Source: JAVBKP01 sp031553975
GTDB taxonomy: Bacteria; Bacillota; Clostridia; Peptostreptococcales; Anaerovoracaceae
DNA length: 51,177 bases
NCBI GenBank assembly: GCA_031553975.1
Contig: JAVBKP010000044.1
Span: 1 to 51,177, forward strand
Direction of reading: 5' to 3'
How positions within the stretch are numbered: position 1 is the stretch's first letter; every line of letters starts with the position of its first letter. Below are positions 34,974 to 43,361 of this stretch, one piece after another. Under the pieces are notes generated by a model that saw only the letters and a program-made list of their open reading frames with translations, made no database searches and was not told where the DNA came from. The position numbers were made by a program, and so were the translations under genes.

Positions 34974-37900
34974 ATGAAAACTTTTTTGACAGCTATTATA
35001 ATGGCATTACTGGTTACAATCTCTTTTCCTCTTACGAGTTTAGCTTCACAAGAGGAGGATACTGTAATCAGTTTTGCAGCGCCTATAGACAATCAGTATT
35101 ATTTGGAAAGGGTTATTTATAAAGCATTGAAGCAACTAGGATATGAGTCTGCATTTACTGCTTTTCCAATGACAACTGCCATTATAACAGCTAACGAAGG
35201 AGATTTAGATGGACTTACAACCCAAGGACCAGAATTAGGAAGCAAATATAAAAATTTGATTAGAGTAGATTCGGCTATCACGAAGGTTCGCTTCCCCGTC
35301 TATATAAGACAAGGGGACAGCAAAGTCTTTACTGATTGGAAAGATCTTTCGGGGCTTGTGGTAGGAACCCTACAAGGCAAGGACTATATTAATAACCACT
35401 TGCCCCAAAATATAAAAAAGCAAATAACAAAAAAGGACTGGCCAGAGCTAATTAGAGCATTAGAGCTGGGTGAATGTGACGCCATCATAATGAGTCAAGT
35501 TTATCCATACTTGGAAGAAGATCAAGAGGTCATTGATCAGATGGAAATTCCAATTACCATCAAAGAGGCAGGGGTATTCGACACACAAAATAGTTATATC
35601 TACTTGAATAAAAAGTATGAAAGCCTATGTCACGAATTAGCTAGCAAACTAGATGAAATGAAGGCAAATGGCGACTATCAGAAAATTATTCGCGGCGATG
35701 ATGATCCATTTGATCATTTTGATGTATTATTTTTGACCTCCTATGGCGCTGATGCAGTCTGGCAACAAGAAATCGAAGAAGGCATCAAATCGCAACTAAA
35801 CACGAAGGAGATCAACGAAAGCACAGTATCTCTTAATGCAAGACATATTTCTGACATTTCATCAAGAGATAGGCTAGTCATACAGACCATTAGGGCTAGT
35901 ATGATGGAGCACCTATACAATATAATTGTTGTTACAGACAATGAGGCATTAGAATTTATCAACAAATATTATTATACACTTTTCAATGAAATCCCAGTTG
36001 TCTTTTGTGGGATCGAAAACTACAATGAAACAATGACAAATGCGCTGTCAGGTCGGATATATACAGGGGTTCTGGAGGAGCCTAGTGCCTTTGAAACCAT
36101 GGAAGAAATGCTCAAACTTTTCCCAGATACAAAGGAAATTTTTGTAGTAAATGATTATTCAAGAGAAGGCACCAGATGGAGAAGGATTATAGCTAAAGCG
36201 GGGGAAGATATTAACAGCACCCGTGAGAATAAGATTAAAATTACCCACAACCAAAAGGCTGATTTAGCGGGCTTGATGGAGGAGGTCAATGCTGTTTCTG
36301 GAGAGACCCTAATCCTCACGGGAAAGTATGTTTTTGATGATAAAGGCACCTACTATAGGCAATTTGAATTTTACCCAAAGTTGGTAAAACATGCACAAGT
36401 TCCTATTTTTGGGCTACTTGGAACAAGCATAGGGTTTGGAGCATTGGGTGGCAAATATGACATGCCAAAAGACCAGGGAGTAAGTGCAGGGAAGATTGCA
36501 AAGCAAATACTATTTGAAAATAAAACCCCTCAGGATTTTCCCATTGGAAAGTTAGAGCAAGGCAATGCGTGGGTATTTGACCATAAAGAGATGGAAAAAT
36601 ATGGATTATCAGAGGACCGTCTTGCACAAGATGTAGGGGCGTTTAGGTTAGTCAATGAAGAACTGCCGTTCTATGAGAAAGACCCTATTGGTGCCACAAT
36701 TATACTATTTCTATTTATATCAATTATTGCAATAGCGGCGGCGGGTATTGGATTTTATCGTGCTATGAGGGCGAAAAACCAGGCGATTAAGAACGAGATG
36801 GAGATTGCTGAAAGCGAAAGAATTAATACTGAAAAAGCAATGTTAAATCTTGAACAGGCCATGATAAGCCTAGAACTTGTAACAGAGGAGCAGATAAAAT
36901 ATCAGTACAAACTTGAACGTGTGCAAGCAGAATTGCAAAAGGTAGTAGATGATACGCCAGTGGCCACGATCGTAATAAAACCTGACAACAAGGGACTTGT
37001 ATTTGCCAATATTGCCGCAGTAGAATTGTTTGAATCAGATAGCAAGCAAAACTTGATTGATTGTGACACAGACTTGCTGATGGAAGAATACCAACCGAAT
37101 GGTGAGGTATCTGCCGAAAAGCGGAGGGCGCATTTGCAAAGGGCTATTGAGCTAGAAGAGAAACATACATGGGAGTTCACGTACAAAAGCATGAAAGGCA
37201 AAATCTTTGATGCAAGAATACAGGGAAGCCACATTTTATTTAATAATGAATCATGCATTATTGCGTCCATTATTGATATAAGCAAAGAAAATGCGCAAAA
37301 CACAATGTTGATGCGTGCGGCAGAAAAAGAAAAAGACGCAAATCAGCTTAAAAGCAGATTTTTGGCCAATATGAGCCATGAGATTAGAACACCGATGAAT
37401 GCCATTATTGGGTTATCAGAGATTGCTATGAGGCGTTTTGAGGAGTCAGAGGTCATTGATCCACTTCGCAAAATTAATACTGCGGCAAGCTACTTATTAC
37501 AAATTGTAAACGATATTTTAGATTTCTCAAAAATAGAAGCAGAGAAGTTGGACCTCCTTGAAGAAGAATTTAACTTAGGGGAGGTCATAAATAGTGCGAT
37601 TATAATGACAAATGAAAAAATAGGGTCAAAGCCAATCAAGTTGTCGGCAAAGGTGGACCCAGATGTGCCATATGATTTAATGGGAGACAAATCCCGTGTC
37701 TGGCAAATTCTCAAAAATATTCTGGACAATTCGGCAAAATACACCCAAGAAGGCCATATTACATTATGGGTCAATGCAAACCATGACAAAAATGCTGATA
37801 AAGTATTGTTAACATTTAAGATAGAAGACACTGGCTTGGGAATGACAAAGGAACAATTGGACTTATTATACAATCCTTTTGAGCAATTCCATGTGGAAGG

Positions 37901-38501
37901 TAAATCCATAGGCGCGGGGACAGGGCTAGGAATGTCTATTACCAAACAAATCATAGATTTGATGCATGGGCAACTCATTGTGGAAAGCGAAGTGAACAAA
38001 GGCACTACGTTCATAGTGGAGATAGAGGTTGCAAAGGCAGAGAACTATAAGACCAAATCAGAATACGAGGATGTGGTAGCGCATCCGAAAAAAATAGAAA
38101 CGTATGCCACGTTCCCAGAAGCCCAAATCCTGATTTTTGAGGACAATGACATTAACAGAGAGGTCATCGCAGGTACACTGGAGGTATTTGGCATTATCGC
38201 AGATTTTGCGGAAAATGGCGAAATTGGAATTGAAATGCTGGAACAAAAGCACTATGACCTAGTGTTTATGGATTTGATGATGCCCGTAATGGACGGACAT
38301 AGGGCTACAAAGCACATTCGTGAAAGTGGAAAGGATTATTCCAATATACCTATTGTAGCCATGACGGCCCACGTAATGAAAGAGGAAATAGCCAAATGCC
38401 ATGAGGAGGGAATGAATTCTCACGTAGGAAAACCAATCATAATTAAAGAAATATATGAGAGACTATTAGAATTTTTGCCAGAATATAGGGTTAAATTTTA
38501 A
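34974..38501 (+). CDS. hybrid sensor histidine kinase with two periplasmic binding-protein-like domains, PAS and REC
   Basis: A 1175-aa membrane sensor. A signal peptide (to about residue 25) is followed by a solute-binding-protein family 3-like domain (about 28-240). A second fold like ABC_sub_bind/type I periplasmic proteins (about 245-560, opening DVLFLTSYGADAVWQQEIEEGI) comes next. TM at about 570-592, coiled coil, PAS (about 650-765), HisKA with MSHEIRTPMNA (H802), HATPase_c (DTGLGM, GAGTGLGMSI), and a REC domain with D1100 in LVFMDLMMPVMDGH. There is no Hpt domain, so the relay needs a separate Hpt protein; one is encoded at 40763-41128. The start is 4 nt after asnS with a poor SD. Ligand unknown, likely small solutes. 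Confidence 0.87.
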   Translation: MKTFLTAIIMALLVTISFPLTSLASQEEDTVISFAAPIDNQYYLERVIYKALKQLGYESAFTAFPMTTAIITANEGDLDGLTTQGPELGSKYKNLIRVDSAITKVRFPVYIRQGDSKVFTDWKDLSGLVVGTLQGKDYINNHLPQNIKKQITKKDWPELIRALELGECDAIIMSQVYPYLEEDQEVIDQMEIPITIKEAGVFDTQNSYIYLNKKYESLCHELASKLDEMKANGDYQKIIRGDDDPFDHFDVLFLTSYGADAVWQQEIEEGIKSQLNTKEINESTVSLNARHISDISSRDRLVIQTIRASMMEHLYNIIVVTDNEALEFINKYYYTLFNEIPVVFCGIENYNETMTNALSGRIYTGVLEEPSAFETMEEMLKLFPDTKEIFVVNDYSREGTRWRRIIAKAGEDINSTRENKIKITHNQKADLAGLMEEVNAVSGETLILTGKYVFDDKGTYYRQFEFYPKLVKHAQVPIFGLLGTSIGFGALGGKYDMPKDQGVSAGKIAKQILFENKTPQDFPIGKLEQGNAWVFDHKEMEKYGLSEDRLAQDVGAFRLVNEELPFYEKDPIGATIILFLFISIIAIAAAGIGFYRAMRAKNQAIKNEMEIAESERINTEKAMLNLEQAMISLELVTEEQIKYQYKLERVQAELQKVVDDTPVATIVIKPDNKGLVFANIAAVELFESDSKQNLIDCDTDLLMEEYQPNGEVSAEKRRAHLQRAIELEEKHTWEFTYKSMKGKIFDARIQGSHILFNNESCIIASIIDISKENAQNTMLMRAAEKEKDANQLKSRFLANMSHEIRTPMNAIIGLSEIAMRRFEESEVIDPLRKINTAASYLLQIVNDILDFSKIEAEKLDLLEEEFNLGEVINSAIIMTNEKIGSKPIKLSAKVDPDVPYDLMGDKSRVWQILKNILDNSAKYTQEGHITLWVNANHDKNADKVLLTFKIEDTGLGMTKEQLDLLYNPFEQFHVEGKSIGAGTGLGMSITKQIIDLMHGQLIVESEVNKGTTFIVEIEVAKAENYKTKSEYEDVVAHPKKIETYATFPEAQILIFEDNDINREVIAGTLEVFGIIADFAENGEIGIEMLEQKHYDLVFMDLMMPVMDGHRATKHIRESGKDYSNIPIVAMTAHVMKEEIAKCHEEGMNSHVGKPIIIKEIYERLLEFLPEYRVKF

Positions 38502-38506
38502 TGATG

Positions 38507-38548
38507 AAAGCTAGCTAGCGTGCGCCTATGTACCTTGCTAGCTTTTTC
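38507..38548 (+). terminator. rho-independent terminator after the second hybrid kinase
   Basis: AAAGCTAGC (38507-38515) pairs with GCTAGCTTT (38537-38545) and is followed by TTCTT. Confidence 0.75.
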
Positions 38549-38610
38549 TTGTCTTTTAGCCAATACAGGCGTATAATAAAATCACAAAGTTATTATGAGG
38601 AGGTCCAATT

Positions 38611-40677
38611 ATGAAAGGCTATTCAAGTGACAAAATTAGGAACGTTGCATTAGTAGGACATGCTAGTTGCGGAAAAACTACATTTGCAGAGGCGGCATTA
38701 TTCAACACAGGACAAATCAGCAGAATGGGTAGAATCGAAGATGGTAATACGGTTGCAGATTATGACAAGATGGAAATCGAAAAGAAAATTTCTATTGGAA
38801 CATCAATTGTGCCAGTAGAGTGGAATGGAACCAAAATTAATTTTGTAGATACACCTGGTTATTTTGATTTCGTGGGGGAAGTTAAATCTGCCATGAGAGC
38901 GGTAGAAGCAGCACTAGTATTGGTAGATGCTTCGGCAGGCGTGCAAGTAGGGACCGAGAAGGCTTGGGATCTAGTTCATTCAGATATGCCAGCATTTTTT
39001 TTAGTAAATAAGATGGATAAAGAGAATATAGACTTTGATGCTATTTTAAATAGCCTAAGAGAAAAATTTGGAAAGAAAATGGCGCCATTTATGTTGCCTA
39101 TCATGGAAGCAGACCACCTGGAGGGGTTTGTGAATGTGGTGGATCTAAAGGCTTATAAATTTAAAGACCAAGGCTTTGCAGAGATGCCAATGCCAGAGGG
39201 AATGAAAGATACAATTCAGGCCAACAGAGATATGTTGATAGAATCTGTGGCAGAGACTGACGAAGCATTGATGGAAAAATTCTTCAACGGGGAAGAATTC
39301 ACCACCGAAGAGGTCCACAAAGGTTTACATAATGGTATATTGGCAGGTAGCATAGTGCCCGTGATGGTATGCTCATCACTAAAAGTTATTGGTATCAGCG
39401 CCTTGATGGATATGATATGTGAATATGTACCAACCCCACCAGAGCACAAAGACTATACTTGTTTAGACGACAAGGGTGAGCAGCATGTTCGCAAATGTGG
39501 TGATCCAAATGACAAGACAGCTGCGTTTATATTTAAAACAATCGTAGACCCATTTGTAGGCAAAGTATCACTGGCAAAAGTCATTTCAGGCAAGCTAGTG
39601 GCAGGATCAGAATACTACAATCCACAAGCTGACAAATCAGAGAAAATCGGAAATCTGCTCTATTTGAGAGGCAAAACCACAGAGGCCACAACCGAAGCAG
39701 TAGCTGGTGACATAGTGGCCATGCCAAAGCTTCAGTTTACACAGACAGGAAATACGTTGTGTGATAAAAGCAACCATGTAAGATTCCCAGAAATATTCTT
39801 CCCAGAGCCTTGTTTGTTTATGGCAGTAGAGCCAAAAGCAAAGGGCGATGATGAAAAAATCAGTTCAGGGCTTCACAAACTATTAGAAGAGGATCCATCG
39901 TTTACTCTTACCAGAAATGTAGAGACTCATCAAACATTAGTTGGCGGGCAAGGGGACATTCATGTTGCGACTATTGTGGCTAAGTTAAAAGAAAAATTTG
40001 GCGTGTCAGCCACACTACATGATCAGAAGGTGGCCTATAGAGAGACGATCAAAGGCAAATCCGATGTACAAGGCAAGCACAAAAAACAATCAGGCGGCGC
40101 AGGGCAGTATGGAGATGTTCGTATTCGATTTGCTCCTAGCACAGAGACGTTTGAGTTCACAGAAGAATTATTTGGCGGATCAGTACCAAGACAATACATT
40201 CCGGCTGTAGAAAAAGGCATACAAGACTGTATGAAGCATGGCGTTTTGGCGGGATTCCCAGTGGTTAACATAAAAGCTACACTTTATGATGGATCGTACC
40301 ATGATGTAGACTCAAATGAAATGGCATTTAAAATCGCTGCGTCCCTTGCATATAAAGAAGGTATAAAGCAGGCAAAACCAGTGATTCTAGAGCCTATTGT
40401 GCATGCAGAAATCTGTGTACCAGAAGAGTACATGGGGGATGTAATGGGAGATATGAATAAACGTCGTGGAAAGATATTAGGAATGGAGCCATTTGGAAGC
40501 GGACAAAAGATTATGACTGAAGCACCTATGTCAGAAATGGTTAAGTACGCCATAACACTTCGATCTATGACACAAGCGAGAGGTAGCTTCGCTATGAGAT
40601 TTGTTAGATACGAGGAGTTACCAGGGCATTTAGCTGATAAAGTTATTGCAGAGGCTGGATTTAAGCACGAAGATTAA
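38611..40677 (+). CDS. elongation factor G paralogue (EF-G2/FusA2-like GTPase)
   Basis: A 688-aa translational GTPase with EF-G domain order: G domain with P-loop GHASCGKTT (canonical EF-G has GHIDAGKTT), DTPGYFDF, and NKMD; then domain II, III, IV (starting near GGAGQYGDVRIRF) and V (ILGMEPFGSGQKIMTEAP). The changed P-loop and the shortened switch region mark it as the divergent paralogue found beside the main fusA in many Firmicutes. Those paralogues may act in ribosome recycling, stress or slow-growth translation; the main EF-G is not in the window. SD AGGAGG. Monocistronic. Confidence 0.87.
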   Translation: MKGYSSDKIRNVALVGHASCGKTTFAEAALFNTGQISRMGRIEDGNTVADYDKMEIEKKISIGTSIVPVEWNGTKINFVDTPGYFDFVGEVKSAMRAVEAALVLVDASAGVQVGTEKAWDLVHSDMPAFFLVNKMDKENIDFDAILNSLREKFGKKMAPFMLPIMEADHLEGFVNVVDLKAYKFKDQGFAEMPMPEGMKDTIQANRDMLIESVAETDEALMEKFFNGEEFTTEEVHKGLHNGILAGSIVPVMVCSSLKVIGISALMDMICEYVPTPPEHKDYTCLDDKGEQHVRKCGDPNDKTAAFIFKTIVDPFVGKVSLAKVISGKLVAGSEYYNPQADKSEKIGNLLYLRGKTTEATTEAVAGDIVAMPKLQFTQTGNTLCDKSNHVRFPEIFFPEPCLFMAVEPKAKGDDEKISSGLHKLLEEDPSFTLTRNVETHQTLVGGQGDIHVATIVAKLKEKFGVSATLHDQKVAYRETIKGKSDVQGKHKKQSGGAGQYGDVRIRFAPSTETFEFTEELFGGSVPRQYIPAVEKGIQDCMKHGVLAGFPVVNIKATLYDGSYHDVDSNEMAFKIAASLAYKEGIKQAKPVILEPIVHAEICVPEEYMGDVMGDMNKRRGKILGMEPFGSGQKIMTEAPMSEMVKYAITLRSMTQARGSFAMRFVRYEELPGHLADKVIAEAGFKHED

Positions 40678-40762
40678 ATTCTTAGCATTAATATAAAATT
40701 TTTACTATAAATGTATCACAATTTATGATAGAATCTAGTGTGGATAATGAAGGAGGTACAGC

Positions 40763-41128
40763 GTGGGAAAATTAGATTCATTAAGAGATATGGGTATTAA
40801 TATAGATGCTGGATTAGAAAGAATGCTAGGAAAAGAAGAACTGTACTTAAAACTACTTAGGTCTTTTGTTGCAGGAACGTATATTCAAGTTGTATCAGCA
40901 GAAATCGAAAAAGCGTTGCTGGCTCCTGAAAACCTAGAAGAGGTTAAAAAAGCCGCTCATACTATCAAAGGTGTTGCAGCCAATCTTGAATTGACAGATA
41001 TTTTTGAATTATCCAAGAATATGGAGACTTTTATGAAATACGGCGATTTAGCATCGGCGACTCCGTTGTTGCCCCAATTAGAAAGCAAATATAATGAGCT
41101 CAAGCAAAGAGTAGATATGATAGAATAA
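40763..41128 (+). CDS. stand-alone Hpt phosphotransfer protein
   Basis: A 121-aa helical protein that is essentially one Hpt domain. The phospho-accepting histidine is H66 in AAHTIKGVAANL, with an upstream ...GLERMLGKEELYLKLLRSF helix typical of the family. It carries phosphate between receiver domains. The Hpt-less hybrid kinase 2.3 kb upstream is the most obvious partner, although other kinases are possible. Start GTG at 40763 with AGGAGG 6 nt before it. A strong terminator follows. Confidence 0.87.
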   Translation: MGKLDSLRDMGINIDAGLERMLGKEELYLKLLRSFVAGTYIQVVSAEIEKALLAPENLEEVKKAAHTIKGVAANLELTDIFELSKNMETFMKYGDLASATPLLPQLESKYNELKQRVDMIE

Positions 41129-41136
41129 AGCAATTG

Positions 41137-41170
41137 AAAACCCGAAGCCATTTTTGGCTTCGGGTTTTTT
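41137..41170 (+). terminator. rho-independent terminator of the Hpt gene
   Basis: A 13-bp stem (AAAACCCGAAGCC, loop ATTTTT, complement at 41156-41168) ends in six T. Confidence 0.92.
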
Positions 41171-41196
41171 GCGCGTTCTTTAAAAATAAGTCAGTA

Positions 41197-41535
41197 TCAC
41201 AGTCTTTTTTTGACGCCAGATATCAGTTTTATATTATCCTTTACATGTTGACGCTCTTCAGGAAACAAAAGTCTATACTGATGCAATAGTTCAGCCTCAT
41301 CCTCATTTAGATCAAACGTACTCCTTGGCTCTATTTTATCCTTATTCACTGTATTACCTATTAGAAATTCAACAGTAGTCTCCAAGGCAGTCGCCAGCTT
41401 CACGCACATCTCGAAGGATGGCTCTGTCTTATTATTCTCATAACTCTCTATACGTTGCTGATATGATCCTACCATTTCACCCAGTTGTTCCTGGGTTAAG
41501 CCGCGCTCTTCTCTTAAAGATTTTAAATTTTTCAT
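41197..41535 (-). CDS. Xre-family transcriptional regulator (paralogue A)
   Basis: A 112-aa protein with an N-terminal Cro/C1 HTH (MKNLKSLREERGLTQEQLGEMVGSYQQRIESYE) and LETTVEFLIGN ending that domain. The C-terminal tail (about 70-112) contains FDLNEDEAELLHQYRLLFPEERQHV. It is a close paralogue of the next gene to the right, sharing the MKNL(K/R)(S/T)LREE start, the FLIGNT/YLLGNT boundary and the FDLNE(D/E)EA tail. Both have the same 33-nt box about 21 nt before their start codons, so they may regulate each other. Confidence 0.87.
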   Translation of the reverse strand: MKNLKSLREERGLTQEQLGEMVGSYQQRIESYENNKTEPSFEMCVKLATALETTVEFLIGNTVNKDKIEPRSTFDLNEDEAELLHQYRLLFPEERQHVKDNIKLISGVKKRL

Positions 41536-41556
41536 ATTTGTTCTCCCGTTAGTAAT

Positions 41557-41589
41557 ATTTTAACAACTTTTATGCGTAATTACTAAAAC
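41557..41589 (-). promoter_or_regulatory. conserved upstream box, copy A (promoter/operator of Xre paralogue A)
   Basis: This 33-nt stretch is identical to 42008-42040 at 28 of 33 positions. It lies 21 nt upstream of the start codon and contains GTAATTAC, an 8-nt palindrome. A TAAAAT at its downstream end could be a -10 box. Confidence 0.6.
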
Positions 41590-41649
41590 GAAAAAGATGT
41601 ACACAATTACACAATAATGATGTAAAAGATACATGCGGAATGTGTGAAA

Positions 41650-41985
41650 CTAGGTAGTCTTTTTACCTAGGAAAGCGTCCATGGTATCACTAATTATTTT
41701 TCTCTCATCGGGATTAAGAAATCTAAATTTTTTAATCGCACTCGCCTCTTCTTCATTAAGATCAAAAGGCGCGATCACTTCAATCTTATGACGAATATCA
41801 GTATTCCCTAGCAGATAATCTACTGAGGTATCAAATAGATTTGCCATGGCGCGCAAAGTTTCGTTATCAGGCTCATTATAACCTTTTTCATAACGACATA
41901 TATTTTGCTGGCTACTTTCAAGTATTTGAGCAAGCCGTTGTTGGCTTAATCTTTTTTCTTCCCGTAACGTTCTTAGATTCTTCAT
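41650..41985 (-). CDS. Xre-family transcriptional regulator (paralogue B)
   Basis: A 111-aa regulator with an N-terminal HTH (LSQQRLAQILESSQQNICRYEKG), then VDYLLGN, and a tail FDLNEEEASAIKKFRFLNPDERKII. A long in-frame extension exists upstream, but TAGGAG sits 8 nt before the ATG at 41985, which also gives the same N-terminus as its paralogue. It is divergent from a small secreted protein gene whose promoter lies about 70-100 nt away. The 60-nt gap down to paralogue A shows no terminator. Confidence 0.87.
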   Translation of the reverse strand: MKNLRTLREEKRLSQQRLAQILESSQQNICRYEKGYNEPDNETLRAMANLFDTSVDYLLGNTDIRHKIEVIAPFDLNEEEASAIKKFRFLNPDERKIISDTMDAFLGKKTT

Positions 41986-42007
41986 ATCAATAACTCCTAT
42001 GCAATTA

Positions 42008-42040
42008 ATTTTAACAAGTTTTAAGAGTAATTGATAAAAC
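42008..42040 (-). promoter_or_regulatory. conserved upstream box, copy B (promoter/operator of Xre paralogue B)
   Basis: Partner of the box at 41557-41589, placed 22 nt before the start codon of paralogue B. The five differences fall mainly outside the TTTTAACAA and GTAATT cores. Confidence 0.6.
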
Positions 42041-42053
42041 TGAATATTCGTTA

Positions 42054-42082
42054 TTGTCAACACACAAAATGTGTAATACAAT
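42054..42082 (+). promoter_or_regulatory. promoter of the small secreted protein gene with internal palindrome
   Basis: TTGTCA (42054-42059) and TACAAT (42077-42082) are 17 nt apart. The spacer holds ACACA-AAA-TGTGT (42062-42074), a possible operator, perhaps for the adjacent Xre proteins. Confidence 0.6.
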
Positions 42083-42103
42083 ACAGTTAATAGGAGTGTG
42101 AAC

Positions 42104-42334
42104 ATGAAAATATATAGAAGTTGCGCAATAGCGCTAATATTGGTGGCATTATCTGCTGTACCAACAGACACAAAAAATAGAAACGCAGAAGCACAAATAG
42201 AAGATTTTTTTCAGATTAGCAGGTTGCAAGACCCAGATGTTACAAATCGTCCGCTTAGGATTACCATATCTGATAGTGGGCGGGTGATGATCAACATGGA
42301 AGAAAGGGTTATAATATTCGATGGGTGCAAATAA
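42104..42334 (+). CDS. small putative secreted protein (76 aa)
   Basis: The product begins MKIYRSCAIALILVALSAVP, a good signal peptide with likely cleavage near AEAQ (about residue 31). The mature part is about 45 residues (IEDFFQISRLQDPDVTNRPLR and further) with one C-terminal cysteine. TAGGAG lies 7 nt before the ATG at 42104; a GTG two codons earlier overlaps that region. I do not recognise a family. It is divergent from two Xre regulators that may control it, and is followed after 11 nt by a REP-like hairpin that may act as its terminator. Confidence 0.6.
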   Translation: MKIYRSCAIALILVALSAVPTDTKNRNAEAQIEDFFQISRLQDPDVTNRPLRITISDSGRVMINMEERVIIFDGCK

Positions 42335-42345
42335 CCAAAATGTTA

Positions 42346-42400
42346 TTGGGGACGGTTCTAAACAACGGACCAATTGGTCAGTTATTTGGAACCGCCCCAA
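42346..42400. repeat. REP-like palindrome, copy 2 (GGGGACGGTTC type)
   Basis: An imperfect 55-nt hairpin. Outer arms TTGGGGACGGTTC and GAACCGCCCCAA pair with one bulged A; the centre is the perfect 12-nt palindrome GACCAATTGGTC (42368-42379). The outer arm has the same sequence as copy 1 near 24.9 kb, while the centre is unrelated. Confidence 0.72.
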
Positions 42401-42413
42401 TTTCACAGTTAAG

Positions 42414-42453
42414 ACTTAGGTAAAATGTGATGATAGGCACATTTACTTAAGGT
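42414..42453 (-). terminator. imperfect hairpin at the 3' end of the 150-aa gene
   Basis: ACTTAGGTAAAATGTG (42414-42429) pairs imperfectly with CACATTTACTTAAGGT (42438-42453). It overlaps the stop codon of the minus-strand gene. No strong T run. Confidence 0.4.
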
Positions 42454-42895
42454 CAAATTGCAATTGCTCCGCTGCTTCTGCTTCTTTCAAGTCTCTTTCA
42501 AAGGACTGAAGAGCTTCTTGCCGGGCATCGTTACGAGCTTTTAACTCACGAAGCCTATGCGGGTCATCGGCTAGAGCCATTAACTCGCTAGAAAACTCCA
42601 TATTGTATTTTGTGTTTTGTATGCTATCGTGGATGCGGGTTGCCTTAGACTTTTGATTAGCCAAGTATTCTACAATGTTAAAATCAGATGGTGAATTATC
42701 GAACTTACCAGACTGAATCTGCTCTATGGCTGATTCTAGCGCAATCTCGTAATACTGCTCAGGGTTTTGGTGCTGACTTTCGCCACTGCCAAAACCAGCG
42801 CTGGATGCTACCACATGATCCTGAGTTGCCCAATTGGCCATATGACCATAGGCATTTTTTGCTTGCTCAATTAATTTATCTCGTTTACTATTCAT
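42443..42895 (-). CDS. hypothetical protein (150 aa), helical C-terminus
   Basis: I do not recognise this protein. It is hydrophilic, with no signal peptide or TM. After an N-terminal helix (KLIEQAKNAYGHM) comes a Ser/Gly-rich loop, then a mostly helical segment; the last 40 residues (RELKARNDARQEALQSFERDLKEAEAAEQ) should form a coiled coil. SD GGGAG about 7 nt before the ATG supports the start. Single gene between a REP-like hairpin and a 200-nt A+T-rich gap. Confidence 0.65.
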   Translation of the reverse strand: MNSKRDKLIEQAKNAYGHMANWATQDHVVASSAGFGSGESQHQNPEQYYEIALESAIEQIQSGKFDNSPSDFNIVEYLANQKSKATRIHDSIQNTKYNMEFSSELMALADDPHRLRELKARNDARQEALQSFERDLKEAEAAEQLQFDLK

Positions 42896-43095
42896 AACAT
42901 CACTCCCTTACTTAATTGGTAAAAATAGTGTTGTCAGAAAACCATTTTATATGCATAAAAGCCCGTAGTTTTATTGGTGACCATATTATATATGCAACCA
43001 TCATAAATGTAAATACACAACGAAAAACTGCTGTGTTTCTCAAATCAAAAGTGGTAAAATAGTATAAATTGGACTAAAGTAGGGGGTTGATTGGA

Positions 43096-43336
43096 ATGCC
43101 TAAAAATGAAGCAGAACATTAGTTATAGATACGTTACAAGATAAGAGGATTTCATATAAGATAACGACGCATCAAGCTGTTCATATCGTCGAAGATAATT
43201 TGATAGTGTTATTGAAACATTTGCCTGTGTGGGCGTGCACCCAAATCACAATGCAGCAACCGTTTGGATTACATTCAAGGACCTAAGGCGGGTAATAGAG
43301 GAGCATGGGAATACAGTTAGGCTTATTACACTGTAG
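43096..43336 (+). pseudogene. frameshifted gene for an unknown protein of about 80 aa
   Basis: Three plus-strand frames read in sequence give one plausible protein. It starts MPKNEAE (ATG 43096, G-rich SD region upstream). It continues in another frame as TLVIDTLQDKRISYKITTH, then QAVHIVEDNLIVLLKHLPV. It ends in a third frame as GVHPNHNAATVWITFKDL, then RRVIEEHGNTVRLITL, stop at 43334-43336. The breaks fit a 1-nt loss near 43114 and a 1-nt gain near 43226. I do not recognise the family. Either a recently lost gene or two sequencing errors. The next gene starts 25 nt later. Confidence 0.5.
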
Positions 43337-43361
43337 ACATGGATTTAAAGGAGGGAACAGT

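Noticed and set aside
42149..42406. Minus-strand open frame of 85 codons over the small secreted protein gene
   Set aside because: No ribosome binding site, and it runs through the REP-like hairpin; the plus-strand gene has promoter, SD and signal peptide.
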